DNA from: Candidatus Shapirobacteria bacterium
GTDB taxonomy: Bacteria > Patescibacteria > Microgenomatia > UBA12405
DNA: 41,882 nucleotides
Assembly: GCA_028710865.1 (NCBI GenBank)
Contig: JAQTUF010000008.1
Span: forward strand, 1-41,882
Direction: 5' to 3'
This document shows, piece after piece, positions 8,069-15,654 of this stretch. Under the pieces are notes generated by a model. The model did not search any database. It was not told where the DNA came from and saw only the letters and a program-made list of their open reading frames with translations. Positions within the stretch are counted from its first letter, which is position 1. Every line of letters begins with the position of its first letter. Both the position numbers and the translations under genes were made by a program.

Positions 8069-8624
8069 ATTTTTTAACTTTTATAGCATCTTTAGATTTT
8101 GCCAAAAAACAACCACCTAAATGGAAAGTTTCTGGATGAGGGCAATTAGATCTTTGAATTGTGGCGTAATCCCTTACACTTTTATCAGTACTAACTTTCC
8201 CAGTCGCTTTATATTCACTATAAACACCCAAGAGTTGATAGTATTTATACCCTTCGGGTATTTGCCATTCATCTATATACAAAGTTTCCTGTGCTATCAC
8301 GCCAATATTTAAATTAGTTGTAAATTTTTCTTTATGATCCAATTTAATTTCAGTTTTTCTACCCATAAATACAACCAATTTACCAATTAATTCTTCGTCT
8401 GAACCATTAAACTTAATCCTTTCTCTAATTAATCCTAAATTTTCACTATTCATATATGCCACATCTGGAAGTCTTTCTCCTTTTGTTTCTTTTTCGTAAA
8501 TCGTATTTCCCCTTTCTGGATTATATTTTTGAACAGATTGCCTCGGGATGATTATTTTAGGTTCTGGAATAAATACATTCCAACGGATTTGATCTGGAGA
8601 TATTTCAACAGATTTTTTACTCAT
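8028..8624 (-). CDS. Hypothetical protein, 198 aa
   Basis: I do not recognise this protein. It is soluble-looking, with no signal peptide or membrane segment, moderately basic at its C-terminus (VKKSKYEKTGYFWNKK), and has a Cys/His pair (SNCPHPETFHLGGC at about 159-172) that could bind a metal. Composition matches the surrounding genome. It has a near-consensus promoter (TTGACA, 17 bp, TAATAT) 9 nt before the ATG, with AGGA just upstream of the start. It converges on uvrC and overlaps its 3' end by 41 bp. A phage, defence or toxin role is not indicated by anything visible. Confidence 0.75.
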   Translation of the reverse strand: MSKKSVEISPDQIRWNVFIPEPKIIIPRQSVQKYNPERGNTIYEKETKGERLPDVAYMNSENLGLIRERIKFNGSDEELIGKLVVFMGRKTEIKLDHKEKFTTNLNIGVIAQETLYIDEWQIPEGYKYYQLLGVYSEYKATGKVSTDKSVRDYATIQRSNCPHPETFHLGGCFLAKSKDAIKVKKSKYEKTGYFWNKK

Positions 8625-8633
8625 ATATCCTAT

Positions 8634-8662
8634 ATATTAATATATAAAACATAAAATGTCAA
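8634..8662 (-). promoter_or_regulatory. Promoter of the 198-aa hypothetical gene
   Basis: On the minus strand TTGACA (plus 8657-8662), a 17-bp spacer and TAATAT (plus 8634-8639), ending 9 nt before the ATG. The predicted leader is 0-3 nt. Confidence 0.65.
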
Positions 8663-8718
8663 TTTATTTTTTAAATTATTAGTTTGTATTTTTTTTAAAA
8701 AAGTTTAACTTAATAAGT

Positions 8719-8724
8719 TATAAT
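8719..8724 (+). promoter_or_regulatory. -10 box TATAAT before the 69-aa gene
   Basis: TATAAT ends 7 nt before the ATG at 8732, the leaderless spacing seen elsewhere in the window. Confidence 0.5.
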
Positions 8725-8731
8725 ATTTATT

Positions 8732-8941
8732 ATGAATGAGCAAATAGAATTTGATATTAATACATTAGATCCTCTTAAATCAATTAAACCAACTGATAAA
8801 ACAAAATTTAGTTCTCAAGAAGATAATAAGCACCGTATTGATCCAGAATTAGCCAAAGAAAGAAGAAAAGGAATTAGAAAATTTAGTCAAGAATATCAAA
8901 AAACTCACCCTAAAAAAGATTCACATGAAATGCCTTGGTAA
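8732..8941 (+). CDS. Small hypothetical protein, 69 aa
   Basis: A short, highly charged, probably disordered protein of unknown function. The second half is Lys/Arg-rich (ELAKERRKGIRKFSQEYQK). There is no signal peptide or membrane segment. Support comes from a TATAAT box at the leaderless distance, an uninterrupted frame filling the gap between neighbours, and codon use like the rest of the genome. It converges with the RSH gene (12-nt gap) and diverges from the 198-aa gene. Being short and without recognised family, it could still be spurious. Confidence 0.55.
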   Translation: MNEQIEFDINTLDPLKSIKPTDKTKFSSQEDNKHRIDPELAKERRKGIRKFSQEYQKTHPKKDSHEMPW

Positions 8942-8953
8942 TAAAATCTAATT

Positions 8954-10405
8954 TTAATTTTTATTTTGTTCATCAATTTTTACCATTTTCTTTATATGTT
9001 CTCGAGCCCAAGTAGTTCTAACTATATCAAGCCAATTTTTATTTACATTTAACTTTTTACCCAATAATACCTCAATTAAATCACCTGTTTTAAGTTCACT
9101 ATCAATTTTTGCCATTTTTCCATTTATTTTTATACCTTTACACCTATCACCAATACTTGTATGTATCCTGTAAGCAAAGTCCAAAGCTGTACTTTCTTTA
9201 GGCAATTGAATAGTATCTCCTTTTGGAGTAAATACATAAATATAATTGGTCAATACCTTAAGTCGATAATTATTTATATTATTATCGCCCTTTTGCCACT
9301 TTAATAAATCTTTTACCCATTCCATTCCATGACCCTTATCAATTACTCCTTTACCCATTTTGTAGGCAATATGAGATGCTGGTCCAAACTCATTAAAATC
9401 ATGCATTTCTTTGGTTTTTATTTGAATTTCAACTGTCATTTTATCTTTCCAGACTATTGTAGTTTGAATTGATCTATACCCGTTTGGTTTAGGAGCTGAA
9501 ATATAATCTTCAAATTCTTCAGGTATCGATCTATATTTAGCATGTAATAGTCCTAATATTGTATAACAATCAACTAAATTATCAGTTAATACTCTTATTG
9601 CCACTCTATCCTTTACTTGATAATGGTCTCCTTTCCTTTTTATTTTAGAATAAGTACTATACAAGCTTTTAATTCGTCCCTCCACTATTGTATTGTTAAT
9701 ATTATTAATCTTTAATATTTTTTCTAATTCATTTTTAACCAAATTTAAAGCCTTAATTTCATCCTTACTTCTTTCTTTAAACATTTCTTTTATTTTTTCT
9801 GCTTTCTCTGGATAGAGGACTTGAAAGGCAATATCCTCAATCAACTTTTTAAAATAATGTAATCCTACATATTCAGCCAAAGGTCCGTAAATTTTCATAA
9901 TATCTTGAGCGTATATTTTTTGTCTTTCTTTAGGTAAATATTCTATAGTAAAACTATTATGAAGTTTGTCGACTAGTCTTATTATTAATACTCTCACATC
10001 ATTAACTGATGAAAAGAAAAATTTTCTAAAAACATCAATATTAGTTTGATTTATAATTATTCCTTCAGTCTTATTTTTTACTTCTGTTAATCCTGATACT
10101 AGTAAAGCCACTTCATCACCAAACTCCTTAGCAATATCATCAATTTTTATTTCAGTATCTTCAATACAATCATGAAGTAATGATGCTAATACTGCTTCTT
10201 GTCCAATATTAAGTTGAGCTACTATTTTAGCAATCCAAGCTGGGTGAGAAATATATGGTTTTCCTGAATAACGAGTTTGTCCTTTATGGGCCTCAGACAT
10301 GAAATCAAATCCTTTCCTAATAATTTCTTTGTCGAATTCATCACCGCCAATATGGCGTTTCAAATCTTCCCAATAATGATCACTAAAAGATAAATCTAAT
10401 GCCAT
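8954..10405 (-). CDS. RelA/SpoT-family (p)ppGpp synthetase/hydrolase, short form
   Basis: A 483-aa RSH enzyme that makes or degrades the stringent-response alarmone. The N-terminal HD hydrolase is intact by motif: ISHP, HDCIEDT at about 78-84 and DKLHN. The synthetase domain has GRIKSLYSTYSKIKR, DRVAIRVL, KPNGYRSIQTTI and the catalytic-Glu motif VEIQIKT. A TGS domain follows (YVFTPKGDTIQLP to EVLLGKK). The protein then stops, lacking the helical, zinc-finger and ACT regulatory domains of long RSH proteins (over 700 aa). Two sites look unusual: the usual F-D-E/D segment before the AIRV strand reads DHYQVKD, and the common GYxSxHT reads GYRSIQT. It lies 25 nt downstream of the sortase gene and may be co-transcribed, though a TATAAT (plus 10416-10421) sits in the gap. 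Confidence 0.95.
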   Translation of the reverse strand: MALDLSFSDHYWEDLKRHIGGDEFDKEIIRKGFDFMSEAHKGQTRYSGKPYISHPAWIAKIVAQLNIGQEAVLASLLHDCIEDTEIKIDDIAKEFGDEVALLVSGLTEVKNKTEGIIINQTNIDVFRKFFFSSVNDVRVLIIRLVDKLHNSFTIEYLPKERQKIYAQDIMKIYGPLAEYVGLHYFKKLIEDIAFQVLYPEKAEKIKEMFKERSKDEIKALNLVKNELEKILKINNINNTIVEGRIKSLYSTYSKIKRKGDHYQVKDRVAIRVLTDNLVDCYTILGLLHAKYRSIPEEFEDYISAPKPNGYRSIQTTIVWKDKMTVEIQIKTKEMHDFNEFGPASHIAYKMGKGVIDKGHGMEWVKDLLKWQKGDNNINNYRLKVLTNYIYVFTPKGDTIQLPKESTALDFAYRIHTSIGDRCKGIKINGKMAKIDSELKTGDLIEVLLGKKLNVNKNWLDIVRTTWAREHIKKMVKIDEQNKN

Positions 10406-10430
10406 AATAACTCAAATTATATCAAAATAA

Positions 10431-11120
10431 CTAGATTCTTTCGGCAAAAACAAGAAGTCTCTTCCAATTTGTTCCAATTGGCCAGCATGTTTGCAAAATT
10501 AACACTTCTTTAGTCTCATCTTTGTAATTTAAATACTCAGCCTCTTTATAACTGATTACTTTTTTGTCATATACCTTATATTTATAAAAATTACCTTTAT
10601 ATTTTATATAAATTAAGTCATCTGTAACTAATTTATCTAGAAGATAAAAAACTGAATTTTTTCTTACCACATTTAAACTTTGTTGTGTCGAATGGGCAAA
10701 TATATAAGTAGTATTATTTAAACCCATTCCCGGCAATGAAGATGTTTTTGACTGAGCTACTTTATCTTTATTTAAAACTTCTAAATATTCTTCTTTATTA
10801 TAAGGTGAAACATTAGCAACAATATCCGATTTTGCCGATATTTTAGGTATTATAATAAAAAATCCATCGTCAATAATTTGGTTATTTTCTTCTTGGTTAT
10901 CTATAATAATTTTATTTTTTGGTGTAAATTTATATACGATTAACGATTGAGCTAGGGGTTGATAAAGATATCCTAAATACCCTATACATATTAGTATAGT
11001 AATACTACCTATATAAAAAATAATTTTCTTAATTTTTGATGGGTTACTATACAACACCCCATATTTTTTCCCTATCTTGACACTCCTTTTTTTAGGTGTT
11101 ATTTTAAAAAAATCAATCAT
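10431..11120 (-). CDS. Sortase (membrane-anchored transpeptidase)
   Basis: A 229-aa protein with an N-terminal membrane segment (about 33-52) and a C-terminal sortase barrel outside the membrane. The catalytic triad of the family is visible: His143 in IFAHST, Cys212 in ILQTC and Arg221 in WKRLLVFA. Sortases cut LPXTG-like signals and link surface proteins to the envelope. A candidate substrate ending in IPNTG plus a membrane helix is encoded at 33068-33697. The ATG at 11120 is preferred to an in-frame TTG at 11132 because the TTG overlaps the -10 box. Class cannot be assigned with confidence. Confidence 0.88.
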   Translation of the reverse strand: MIDFFKITPKKRSVKIGKKYGVLYSNPSKIKKIIFYIGSITILICIGYLGYLYQPLAQSLIVYKFTPKNKIIIDNQEENNQIIDDGFFIIIPKISAKSDIVANVSPYNKEEYLEVLNKDKVAQSKTSSLPGMGLNNTTYIFAHSTQQSLNVVRKNSVFYLLDKLVTDDLIYIKYKGNFYKYKVYDKKVISYKEAEYLNYKDETKEVLILQTCWPIGTNWKRLLVFAERI

Positions 11121-11131
11121 TTTCACTTTCA

Positions 11132-11160
11132 ATTGTAAGCTATTAAAAATGATTTGACAA
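11132..11160 (-). promoter_or_regulatory. Sortase promoter, sharing its -35 element with greA
   Basis: On the minus strand TTGTCA (plus 11155-11160), a 17-bp spacer and TACAAT (plus 11132-11137), 11 nt before the ATG. The palindrome-like TTGACAA at 11154-11160 also provides a TTGACA on the plus strand. Confidence 0.65.
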
Positions 11161-11182
11161 AAAAGAAACTTTACTCTAACAT
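11154..11182 (+). promoter_or_regulatory. Candidate greA promoter
   Basis: TTGACA at 11154-11159, a 17-bp spacer and TAACAT at 11177-11182 (4 of 6 matches). A start near 11189 would give a leader of about 64 nt that begins with the hairpin at 11192-11212. Confidence 0.45.
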
Positions 11183-11191
11183 ATAACCCAC

Positions 11192-11242
11192 ATCTGGAAC
11201 TCCCAACCAGATACTTTAAAAAATAATGGGAGGTTTTTTATT
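11192..11242 (+). promoter_or_regulatory. Attenuator-like leader of greA (two competing hairpins)
   Basis: Hairpin 1 pairs ATCTGG (11192-11197) with CCAGAT (11207-11212) around the loop AACTCCCAA. Hairpin 2 pairs CTCCCA (11200-11205) with TGGGAG (11227-11232) and runs into GTTTTTTATT, which is terminator-like. The 5' arm of hairpin 2 is the loop of hairpin 1, so the two compete. This is the layout of a transcription attenuator ahead of greA. The stems are short, so the call is tentative. Confidence 0.45.
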
Positions 11243-11252
11243 CAAAAATAAA

Positions 11253-11714
11253 ATGAATCAAAAAATCCTTTTAACCAAAGAAGGTTTTCAAAAATTAACT
11301 CTTCAATTAGAAGATTTAAAACAAAAACAGTCTCGATTGATCAGTCAAATTGAGGAAGTTGCTCAACCTGATGAATCAGGTGAAGATATTTTAGCGACTC
11401 AACTCAAAGAAGAATTAGAAGTTGTTGATAATCAAATCGATGAGATTACTGAAGCATTAGAAGGTAGTAAAATTATTAGTAACAATATTAATTGTCAGAT
11501 TGTTCAAATTGGTTGTAAGGTTAAAGTCATTATTAATAATAAAGAAACAAAAGAATTTTACATTGTCAGCCATCTCGAATCTGACCCTAATGTCAGTAAG
11601 ATATCCGATCAATCTCCTATTGGTAATGCTCTTATCGGTAAAAAGATAAATGATGAATTTGAAATTGAAACTCCAGTTGGAAAAATAACTTACAAAATCG
11701 TTTCTATCGGCTAA
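11253..11714 (+). CDS. greA: Transcription elongation factor GreA
   Basis: A 153-aa GreA, which binds the RNA polymerase secondary channel and stimulates transcript cleavage in backtracked complexes. The N-terminal coiled coil carries the conserved opening KILLTKEGFQKLTLQLEDLK and the acidic tip region (about 40-50, PDESGEDI). The C-terminal FKBP-like domain has SPIGNALIGKKINDEFEIETPVGKITYKI. The ATG at 11253 matches family starts; an in-frame ATG at 11226 would add nine unfamiliar residues and lies in the putative terminator stem. It is 17 nt upstream of lysS. Confidence 0.95.
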   Translation: MNQKILLTKEGFQKLTLQLEDLKQKQSRLISQIEEVAQPDESGEDILATQLKEELEVVDNQIDEITEALEGSKIISNNINCQIVQIGCKVKVIINNKETKEFYIVSHLESDPNVSKISDQSPIGNALIGKKINDEFEIETPVGKITYKIVSIG

Positions 11715-11719
11715 TGTAG

Positions 11720-11725
11720 TAAAAT
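11720..11725 (+). promoter_or_regulatory. -10 box TAAAAT before lysS
   Basis: TAAAAT ends 6 nt before the lysS ATG at 11732, suggesting an internal leaderless start in addition to readthrough from greA. No clear -35. Confidence 0.4.
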
Positions 11726-11731
11726 ACAATC

Positions 11732-13192
11732 ATGCCGGATATAAAATTAAACGAACTTCAAAAACAAAGACTTGATAAACTTACCAAGATTAAAAATCTT
11801 AAAATTGATACTTATCCTCAACCAAATTTAAGCGATAAAAATACTGTCATTGAAGCTCGTAAAATGCTTGATAAATCAGTTTTGATTGCTGGTCGTCTTA
11901 TGTCACTTCGTGGTCACGGTAAAATTCTTTTTGCTGACTTACACGACCAAACAGGTAAAATTCAACTTTTTTTCCAAGAAAAAATTCTTGGATCTAAAAT
12001 GGATTTAACTAAACTCCTAGATCTAGGTGACATTATTTCTGTCTCTGGAGATATTTTTAAGACTCAAGCTGGTGAAATTACTGTCAATGTTTTTGAATTC
12101 CAAATATTAGCCAAAAATATGCGTCCCTTACCTGAAAAATGGCATGGTCTTCAAGACGTTGAAGAACGTTATCGCCAGCGTTATGTTGATCTAATTGTTA
12201 ATCCAGAAAGTAGAGAAATATTTAAAACTAGAACAAAAGTTTTGACTCAAATGCGTCATTTTTTAGACGATCATGGTTTTATGGAAGTCGAAACTCCAAT
12301 TTTACAACCTGTCTATGGTGGTGCTTCAGCCAAACCATTTACTACTCATCATAACGTTTTAGATATGGATATGTATCTTCGTATTTCTGATGAACTTTAT
12401 TTAAAACGTCTCATTGTTGGTGGTTTTGAAAAAGTTTATGAAGTCAGTCGTGATTTTCGAAATGAAGGTGTTTCTCGTTTTCATAATCCTGAATTTACTC
12501 AAATAGAATTTTATTGGGCTTATGTTGATTATGAAGTTTTGATGGATTTTACCCAAGATTTAATTAGATATATTATTAAATCTATTAAAGGTGATTTAAT
12601 AATAAAGTTCCAACAAATTGAATTAGATTTTTCTAAGCCGATTAAAAAAGTAACTTTTACTGACGTCATTAAAAAATATACCGATATTGATATTGACAAA
12701 ATTGAAACTGAAGAAGAATTTAAAAAGATATTAAAAGATAAAAATCTTAAACTAGATATAAAAAGTATAATTGGTTTAGGTGCTTGTTTTGATGCTCTCT
12801 ACAAAGAATATGTTCGTCCAAAAATAATTGAACCGACTTTTATTTGCGACTATCCAGCTAGTATGATCGCTTTGGCAAAAAGAAAAACAGATGATCCCAA
12901 AAAGATTTCTTCTTTTCAACTTTTAGTTTGTGGCACCGAACTTCTCAAGGCCTACAACGAACTTAATGACCCCAAAGATCAAGCTGATCGTTGGCAAGAG
13001 GAAGTTGCTCTAGCCAAAAAAGGTGCCGAAACTGCCATGCAATTTGATAAAGATTATATTCGTGCCCTCGAATATGGCATGCCGCCAACCGCTGGTTGGG
13101 GTATGGGGATTGATCGCTTTGTCCAATTTTTAACCGATTCACCAACCATCAAAGACGTCATCCTTTTCCCCGCTATGAGAAATGAAGAGTAA
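11732..13192 (+). CDS. lysS: Lysyl-tRNA synthetase, class II
   Basis: A 486-aa class II LysRS, charging tRNA-Lys in the cytoplasm. The N-terminal OB-fold anticodon-binding domain spans about 50-135 (VLIAGRLMSLRGHGKILFADL). The catalytic domain has motif 2 (FRNEGVSRFHNPEFTQIEFY) and motif 3 (GWGMGIDRFVQFLTDS) with the conserved Arg. The C-terminal DVILFPAMRNEE is typical of the enzyme. Length is normal. It follows greA by 17 nt, a common greA-lysS pairing, and is followed 8 nt later by the S51 peptidase. Confidence 0.97.
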   Translation: MPDIKLNELQKQRLDKLTKIKNLKIDTYPQPNLSDKNTVIEARKMLDKSVLIAGRLMSLRGHGKILFADLHDQTGKIQLFFQEKILGSKMDLTKLLDLGDIISVSGDIFKTQAGEITVNVFEFQILAKNMRPLPEKWHGLQDVEERYRQRYVDLIVNPESREIFKTRTKVLTQMRHFLDDHGFMEVETPILQPVYGGASAKPFTTHHNVLDMDMYLRISDELYLKRLIVGGFEKVYEVSRDFRNEGVSRFHNPEFTQIEFYWAYVDYEVLMDFTQDLIRYIIKSIKGDLIIKFQQIELDFSKPIKKVTFTDVIKKYTDIDIDKIETEEEFKKILKDKNLKLDIKSIIGLGACFDALYKEYVRPKIIEPTFICDYPASMIALAKRKTDDPKKISSFQLLVCGTELLKAYNELNDPKDQADRWQEEVALAKKGAETAMQFDKDYIRALEYGMPPTAGWGMGIDRFVQFLTDSPTIKDVILFPAMRNEE

Positions 13193-13200
13193 AATAAACT

Positions 13201-13863
13201 ATGAAACTACTTTTAACCTCGGGTGGTTTAGAAAATAAATCAATTATTAAAGCCCTTCAAGATTTAGTTGTAAAACCTTTCTCCGAATTAAAAATTGCTT
13301 TTATTCCTACTGCCTCAAATTTAGAAGAAGGCGATAAGCAAGATTGGTTAATTGAAGATTTGATTCAACTTAAGAATCTTAAATTTAATAGTATTGATAT
13401 TATTGATATTTCTGCACTACCAAAAGAAATTTGGTTAAAAAGATTAAAAGAAGCAGATATATTTTTTGTTGAAGGTGGTAATACTTATCATTTAATGTAT
13501 TGGGTAAACAAATCTGGCCTTTCAAAAGTAATAAAAGATTTATTAAAGACTAGGGTCTATATTGGTGTTAGTGCTGGAACTGTAATTATAAATCCAACAA
13601 TAATTCATGCTTATCAAGAAAAACCAATATCTCAAAAAATAAACAAAGACAGCTCTGATAAAGGTCTTTCTTTTGTAAATTTTATGATCGAACCACATTT
13701 AAATAGTTCTTGGTTTCCAGAAATGACAATTGAAAATTTAGAGAAAAGACTTAATAAATATCCTTACACTGTTTATGCTATCGACGATAATACTGCCATA
13801 AAAATTGATGGAGACAAATTAGAAGTTATCACCGAAGGGGTTTGGAAAAAATTTGAAAAATAA
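13201..13863 (+). CDS. Peptidase S51 family (dipeptidase E-like) protein
   Basis: A 220-aa protein of the class I glutamine amidotransferase-like fold. The nucleophile elbow GVSAGTVI (Ser at about 123) and upstream FFVEGGNTYHLMYW match S51 peptidases such as dipeptidase E, which release N-terminal Asp dipeptides, and the related cyanophycinases. LLTSGGL at the N-terminus is also typical. A conserved His region is probably EPHLNSS near 163-169. It is cytoplasmic, with no signal peptide. It lies between lysS and a TPR gene in the same transcription unit; its true substrate is unknown. Confidence 0.85.
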   Translation: MKLLLTSGGLENKSIIKALQDLVVKPFSELKIAFIPTASNLEEGDKQDWLIEDLIQLKNLKFNSIDIIDISALPKEIWLKRLKEADIFFVEGGNTYHLMYWVNKSGLSKVIKDLLKTRVYIGVSAGTVIINPTIIHAYQEKPISQKINKDSSDKGLSFVNFMIEPHLNSSWFPEMTIENLEKRLNKYPYTVYAIDDNTAIKIDGDKLEVITEGVWKKFEK

Positions 13864-13864
13864 A

Positions 13865-14551
13865 ATGAAAACTATTGCTCATAAATTACATCAAAAAGCT
13901 GAAGAATTACGTGAACAAGACAAACATATTCAAGCTTTAAAAGCTTGTGACGAAGCTCTTATTACTTATCAAAAAGAAAAAAACTATTTAGGAATTTGTT
14001 CTCTTATTCAAAGTCGGGTTTTAATTTATAAACATTTATTTTTATTGACTCAAGATTTTTCTTTTTTTGTTTTGGCTATGAAAGACGTCGAAAGTAGTTT
14101 ATTAATTTCTCAAAAATTTAATTTAAATAATTTATATTCCTGTTATTTTCGACTTGGTGAAATATTTATGCTTTCTGATGATTATAAAAATGCCATTATA
14201 AATTATAAGAAAGCCTTAAAGCTTTATCCCAAAATTGATTCTGAAAAAGGGGATTATCAATACCATCTTGGCGAAGCCCAATATCGTAGTGGCAACAAAA
14301 AAGATGGTCTTAAAAATATTTTAATTGGTTTAAAAATAATTCAAAAATATCAATCAAAAACCGATTCTTTTTTAATTCACGTTTGGGAATCAGGTTGTTA
14401 TCTTCGTCTTGCCGAACTTCTCTATAAAGACAATCCTATTGATGCTCAAAAGTATCTTCATCAAGCCAAAGAAATTATTGACGCCGATAAAAAATTAATC
14501 ATCCGCAAAAGACAATTAAAAGATTTAGCCATTAATTTAAAAATAAAATGA
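13865..14551 (+). CDS. TPR-repeat protein
   Basis: A 228-aa all-helical protein with tetratricopeptide repeats; the clearest are DDYKNAIINYKKALKLYP (about 110-127) and an N-terminal HQKAEELREQDKHIQALKACDEAL-type repeat. TPR proteins mediate protein contacts, and the partner is unknown. The ATG at 13865 follows the upstream stop by one base. The 3' end overlaps the HD gene by 4 nt (ATGA), so the two are probably translationally coupled and may act together. The stop is TGA, evidence that UGA is not reassigned. Confidence 0.8.
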   Translation: MKTIAHKLHQKAEELREQDKHIQALKACDEALITYQKEKNYLGICSLIQSRVLIYKHLFLLTQDFSFFVLAMKDVESSLLISQKFNLNNLYSCYFRLGEIFMLSDDYKNAIINYKKALKLYPKIDSEKGDYQYHLGEAQYRSGNKKDGLKNILIGLKIIQKYQSKTDSFLIHVWESGCYLRLAELLYKDNPIDAQKYLHQAKEIIDADKKLIIRKRQLKDLAINLKIK

Positions 14552-15138
14552 AGCGAGAAAATTATTTAAACGCTGTCAAAAATTCTTTAGAACAAAACAT
14601 TTTTTATCATTCTCTTGCTCTTGAAGCTTGTATGGGTGGTATTTATGACTATCTAAAGAATAATAATTTATTAAAACCAAATGAGTTGCCAAAAGAAGAT
14701 TGGATGTTGGCTGGTCTTATTCATGATATTGACTATGTTGGTGAATTTAAAGAATTTCATCCCAATAAAACCAAAGAAGCTCTCCAAAAATTCAATTTAG
14801 AAATATCAGATTCCATTAATAAAATAATTAAAGCTCATGCCCCATCTCTTACTGGAACAAAACCGGAGTCTCAAGCTCAATGGTCAATTTTCTGTGCTGA
14901 TAGTTTAACTGGCTTAATTGTTGCTGTCGCCCTAATTTATCCTAGTAAAAAATTAGCCAATGTTAAAGTTTCCTCAGTTCTAAAAAGATTTTTAAAAGAG
15001 CCTCGCTTTGCTGCCGGCACCCGCCGTGATGAAGTTTCTCAATGCGAGTTAACAGAAGGTTTAAATATTCCTCTAGAAAAATTTATTGAAATTTGTCTAG
15101 TTTCGATGCAACAAATTGCCTCAGAAATCGAACTATAA
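14548..15138 (+). CDS. HD-domain phosphohydrolase-like protein
   Basis: A 196-aa protein of the HD superfamily. Metal ligands can be placed as the His in FYHSLALE (about 20), the HD pair in LAGLIHDIDYVGE (about 58) and a later His in IIKAHAPS, with CADSL providing a further Asp. This matches small stand-alone HDIG-type hydrolases acting on phosphorylated metabolites or nucleotides. The substrate is not predictable. It overlaps the TPR gene by 4 nt. No obvious terminator follows it. Confidence 0.8.
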   Translation: MKRENYLNAVKNSLEQNIFYHSLALEACMGGIYDYLKNNNLLKPNELPKEDWMLAGLIHDIDYVGEFKEFHPNKTKEALQKFNLEISDSINKIIKAHAPSLTGTKPESQAQWSIFCADSLTGLIVAVALIYPSKKLANVKVSSVLKRFLKEPRFAAGTRRDEVSQCELTEGLNIPLEKFIEICLVSMQQIASEIEL

Positions 15139-15261
15139 ATTTATTTTCGACATTTTTAATGATAGAATAGATCAATTTTGGCAAACCATAAATCATTTAA
15201 TTAGTAAATTGCTACTGATGTAAATGAAAAAAACACTCAAATAAATAAGGAGGTTTGATGG
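15139..15261 (+). promoter_or_regulatory. Long leader of the 120-aa gene with TAGAAT box and strong Shine-Dalgarno
   Basis: TAGAAT at 15163-15168 is a plausible -10 box, giving a leader of about 85 nt. AAGGAGG at 15247-15253 lies 8 nt before the ATG at 15262 and is the strongest Shine-Dalgarno in the window. A second out-of-frame ATG at 15258 opens a 19-codon ORF that also could use this site. Confidence 0.55.
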
Positions 15262-15624
15262 ATGACAAAAAAGAGCAATTCGTCTGTGAAGGCGAAACCT
15301 GTCGTTGTCTCTCATGAGAAAAGACCTGTCACTATGGATGATCATTGGTGTAGGTTTTTATATGTAGATGACAAAGATGAACAAGCACCTTATGGTTATG
15401 TTGTAACAATTACTCCACCCCAAGAAGGATCTCTCAACCTTGATTGGTTGACCGGTTACATTGTTCGTGTCAAAAAAAGTAATGGGAACCTTCTTCTCCA
15501 AGTTGTTTTAATGAGGAAGAGAGGGAGACATTACAGCCTTATATGTTACAAACGAGAAGTTCGCAAAAAAATCAGAGGTAAAATTAGGTTAGCGAAGCGT
15601 CGTATCATTAATATTGTTTCGTAA
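15262..15624 (+). CDS. 120-aa basic protein of unknown function, atypical composition
   Basis: I do not recognise this protein. The N-terminus is Lys-rich and probably disordered (1-25). The middle looks beta-rich (APYGYVVTITPP, LTGYIVRVKKSNGNLLLQVVLM). The C-terminus is strongly basic (RKKIRGKIRLAKRR), which would suit nucleic-acid or surface binding. It has no signal peptide or membrane segment. GC is about 38% by my count, above the roughly 30% of the neighbours, and codons such as AGG, GCG, TCG and GTC are more frequent. It has its own long leader, a perfect Shine-Dalgarno and a strong terminator, so it is a self-contained expression unit like the 107-aa gene at 6320. The reading frame is convincing; the function is open. 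Confidence 0.78.
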   Translation: MTKKSNSSVKAKPVVVSHEKRPVTMDDHWCRFLYVDDKDEQAPYGYVVTITPPQEGSLNLDWLTGYIVRVKKSNGNLLLQVVLMRKRGRHYSLICYKREVRKKIRGKIRLAKRRIINIVS

Positions 15625-15654
15625 AAACAATAAGATTTGATGAAATAACGGTGG

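Noticed and set aside
11226..11252. Upstream ATG for GreA
   Set aside because: It lies inside the putative terminator stem and adds residues absent from GreA proteins; 11253 gives the family start.
14549..14551. UGA recoding as glycine (as in Gracilibacteria and Absconditabacteria)
   Set aside because: TGA ends the TPR gene within an ATGA overlap and also ends the cyclophilin and HIT genes at family-appropriate lengths; RF2 is present.
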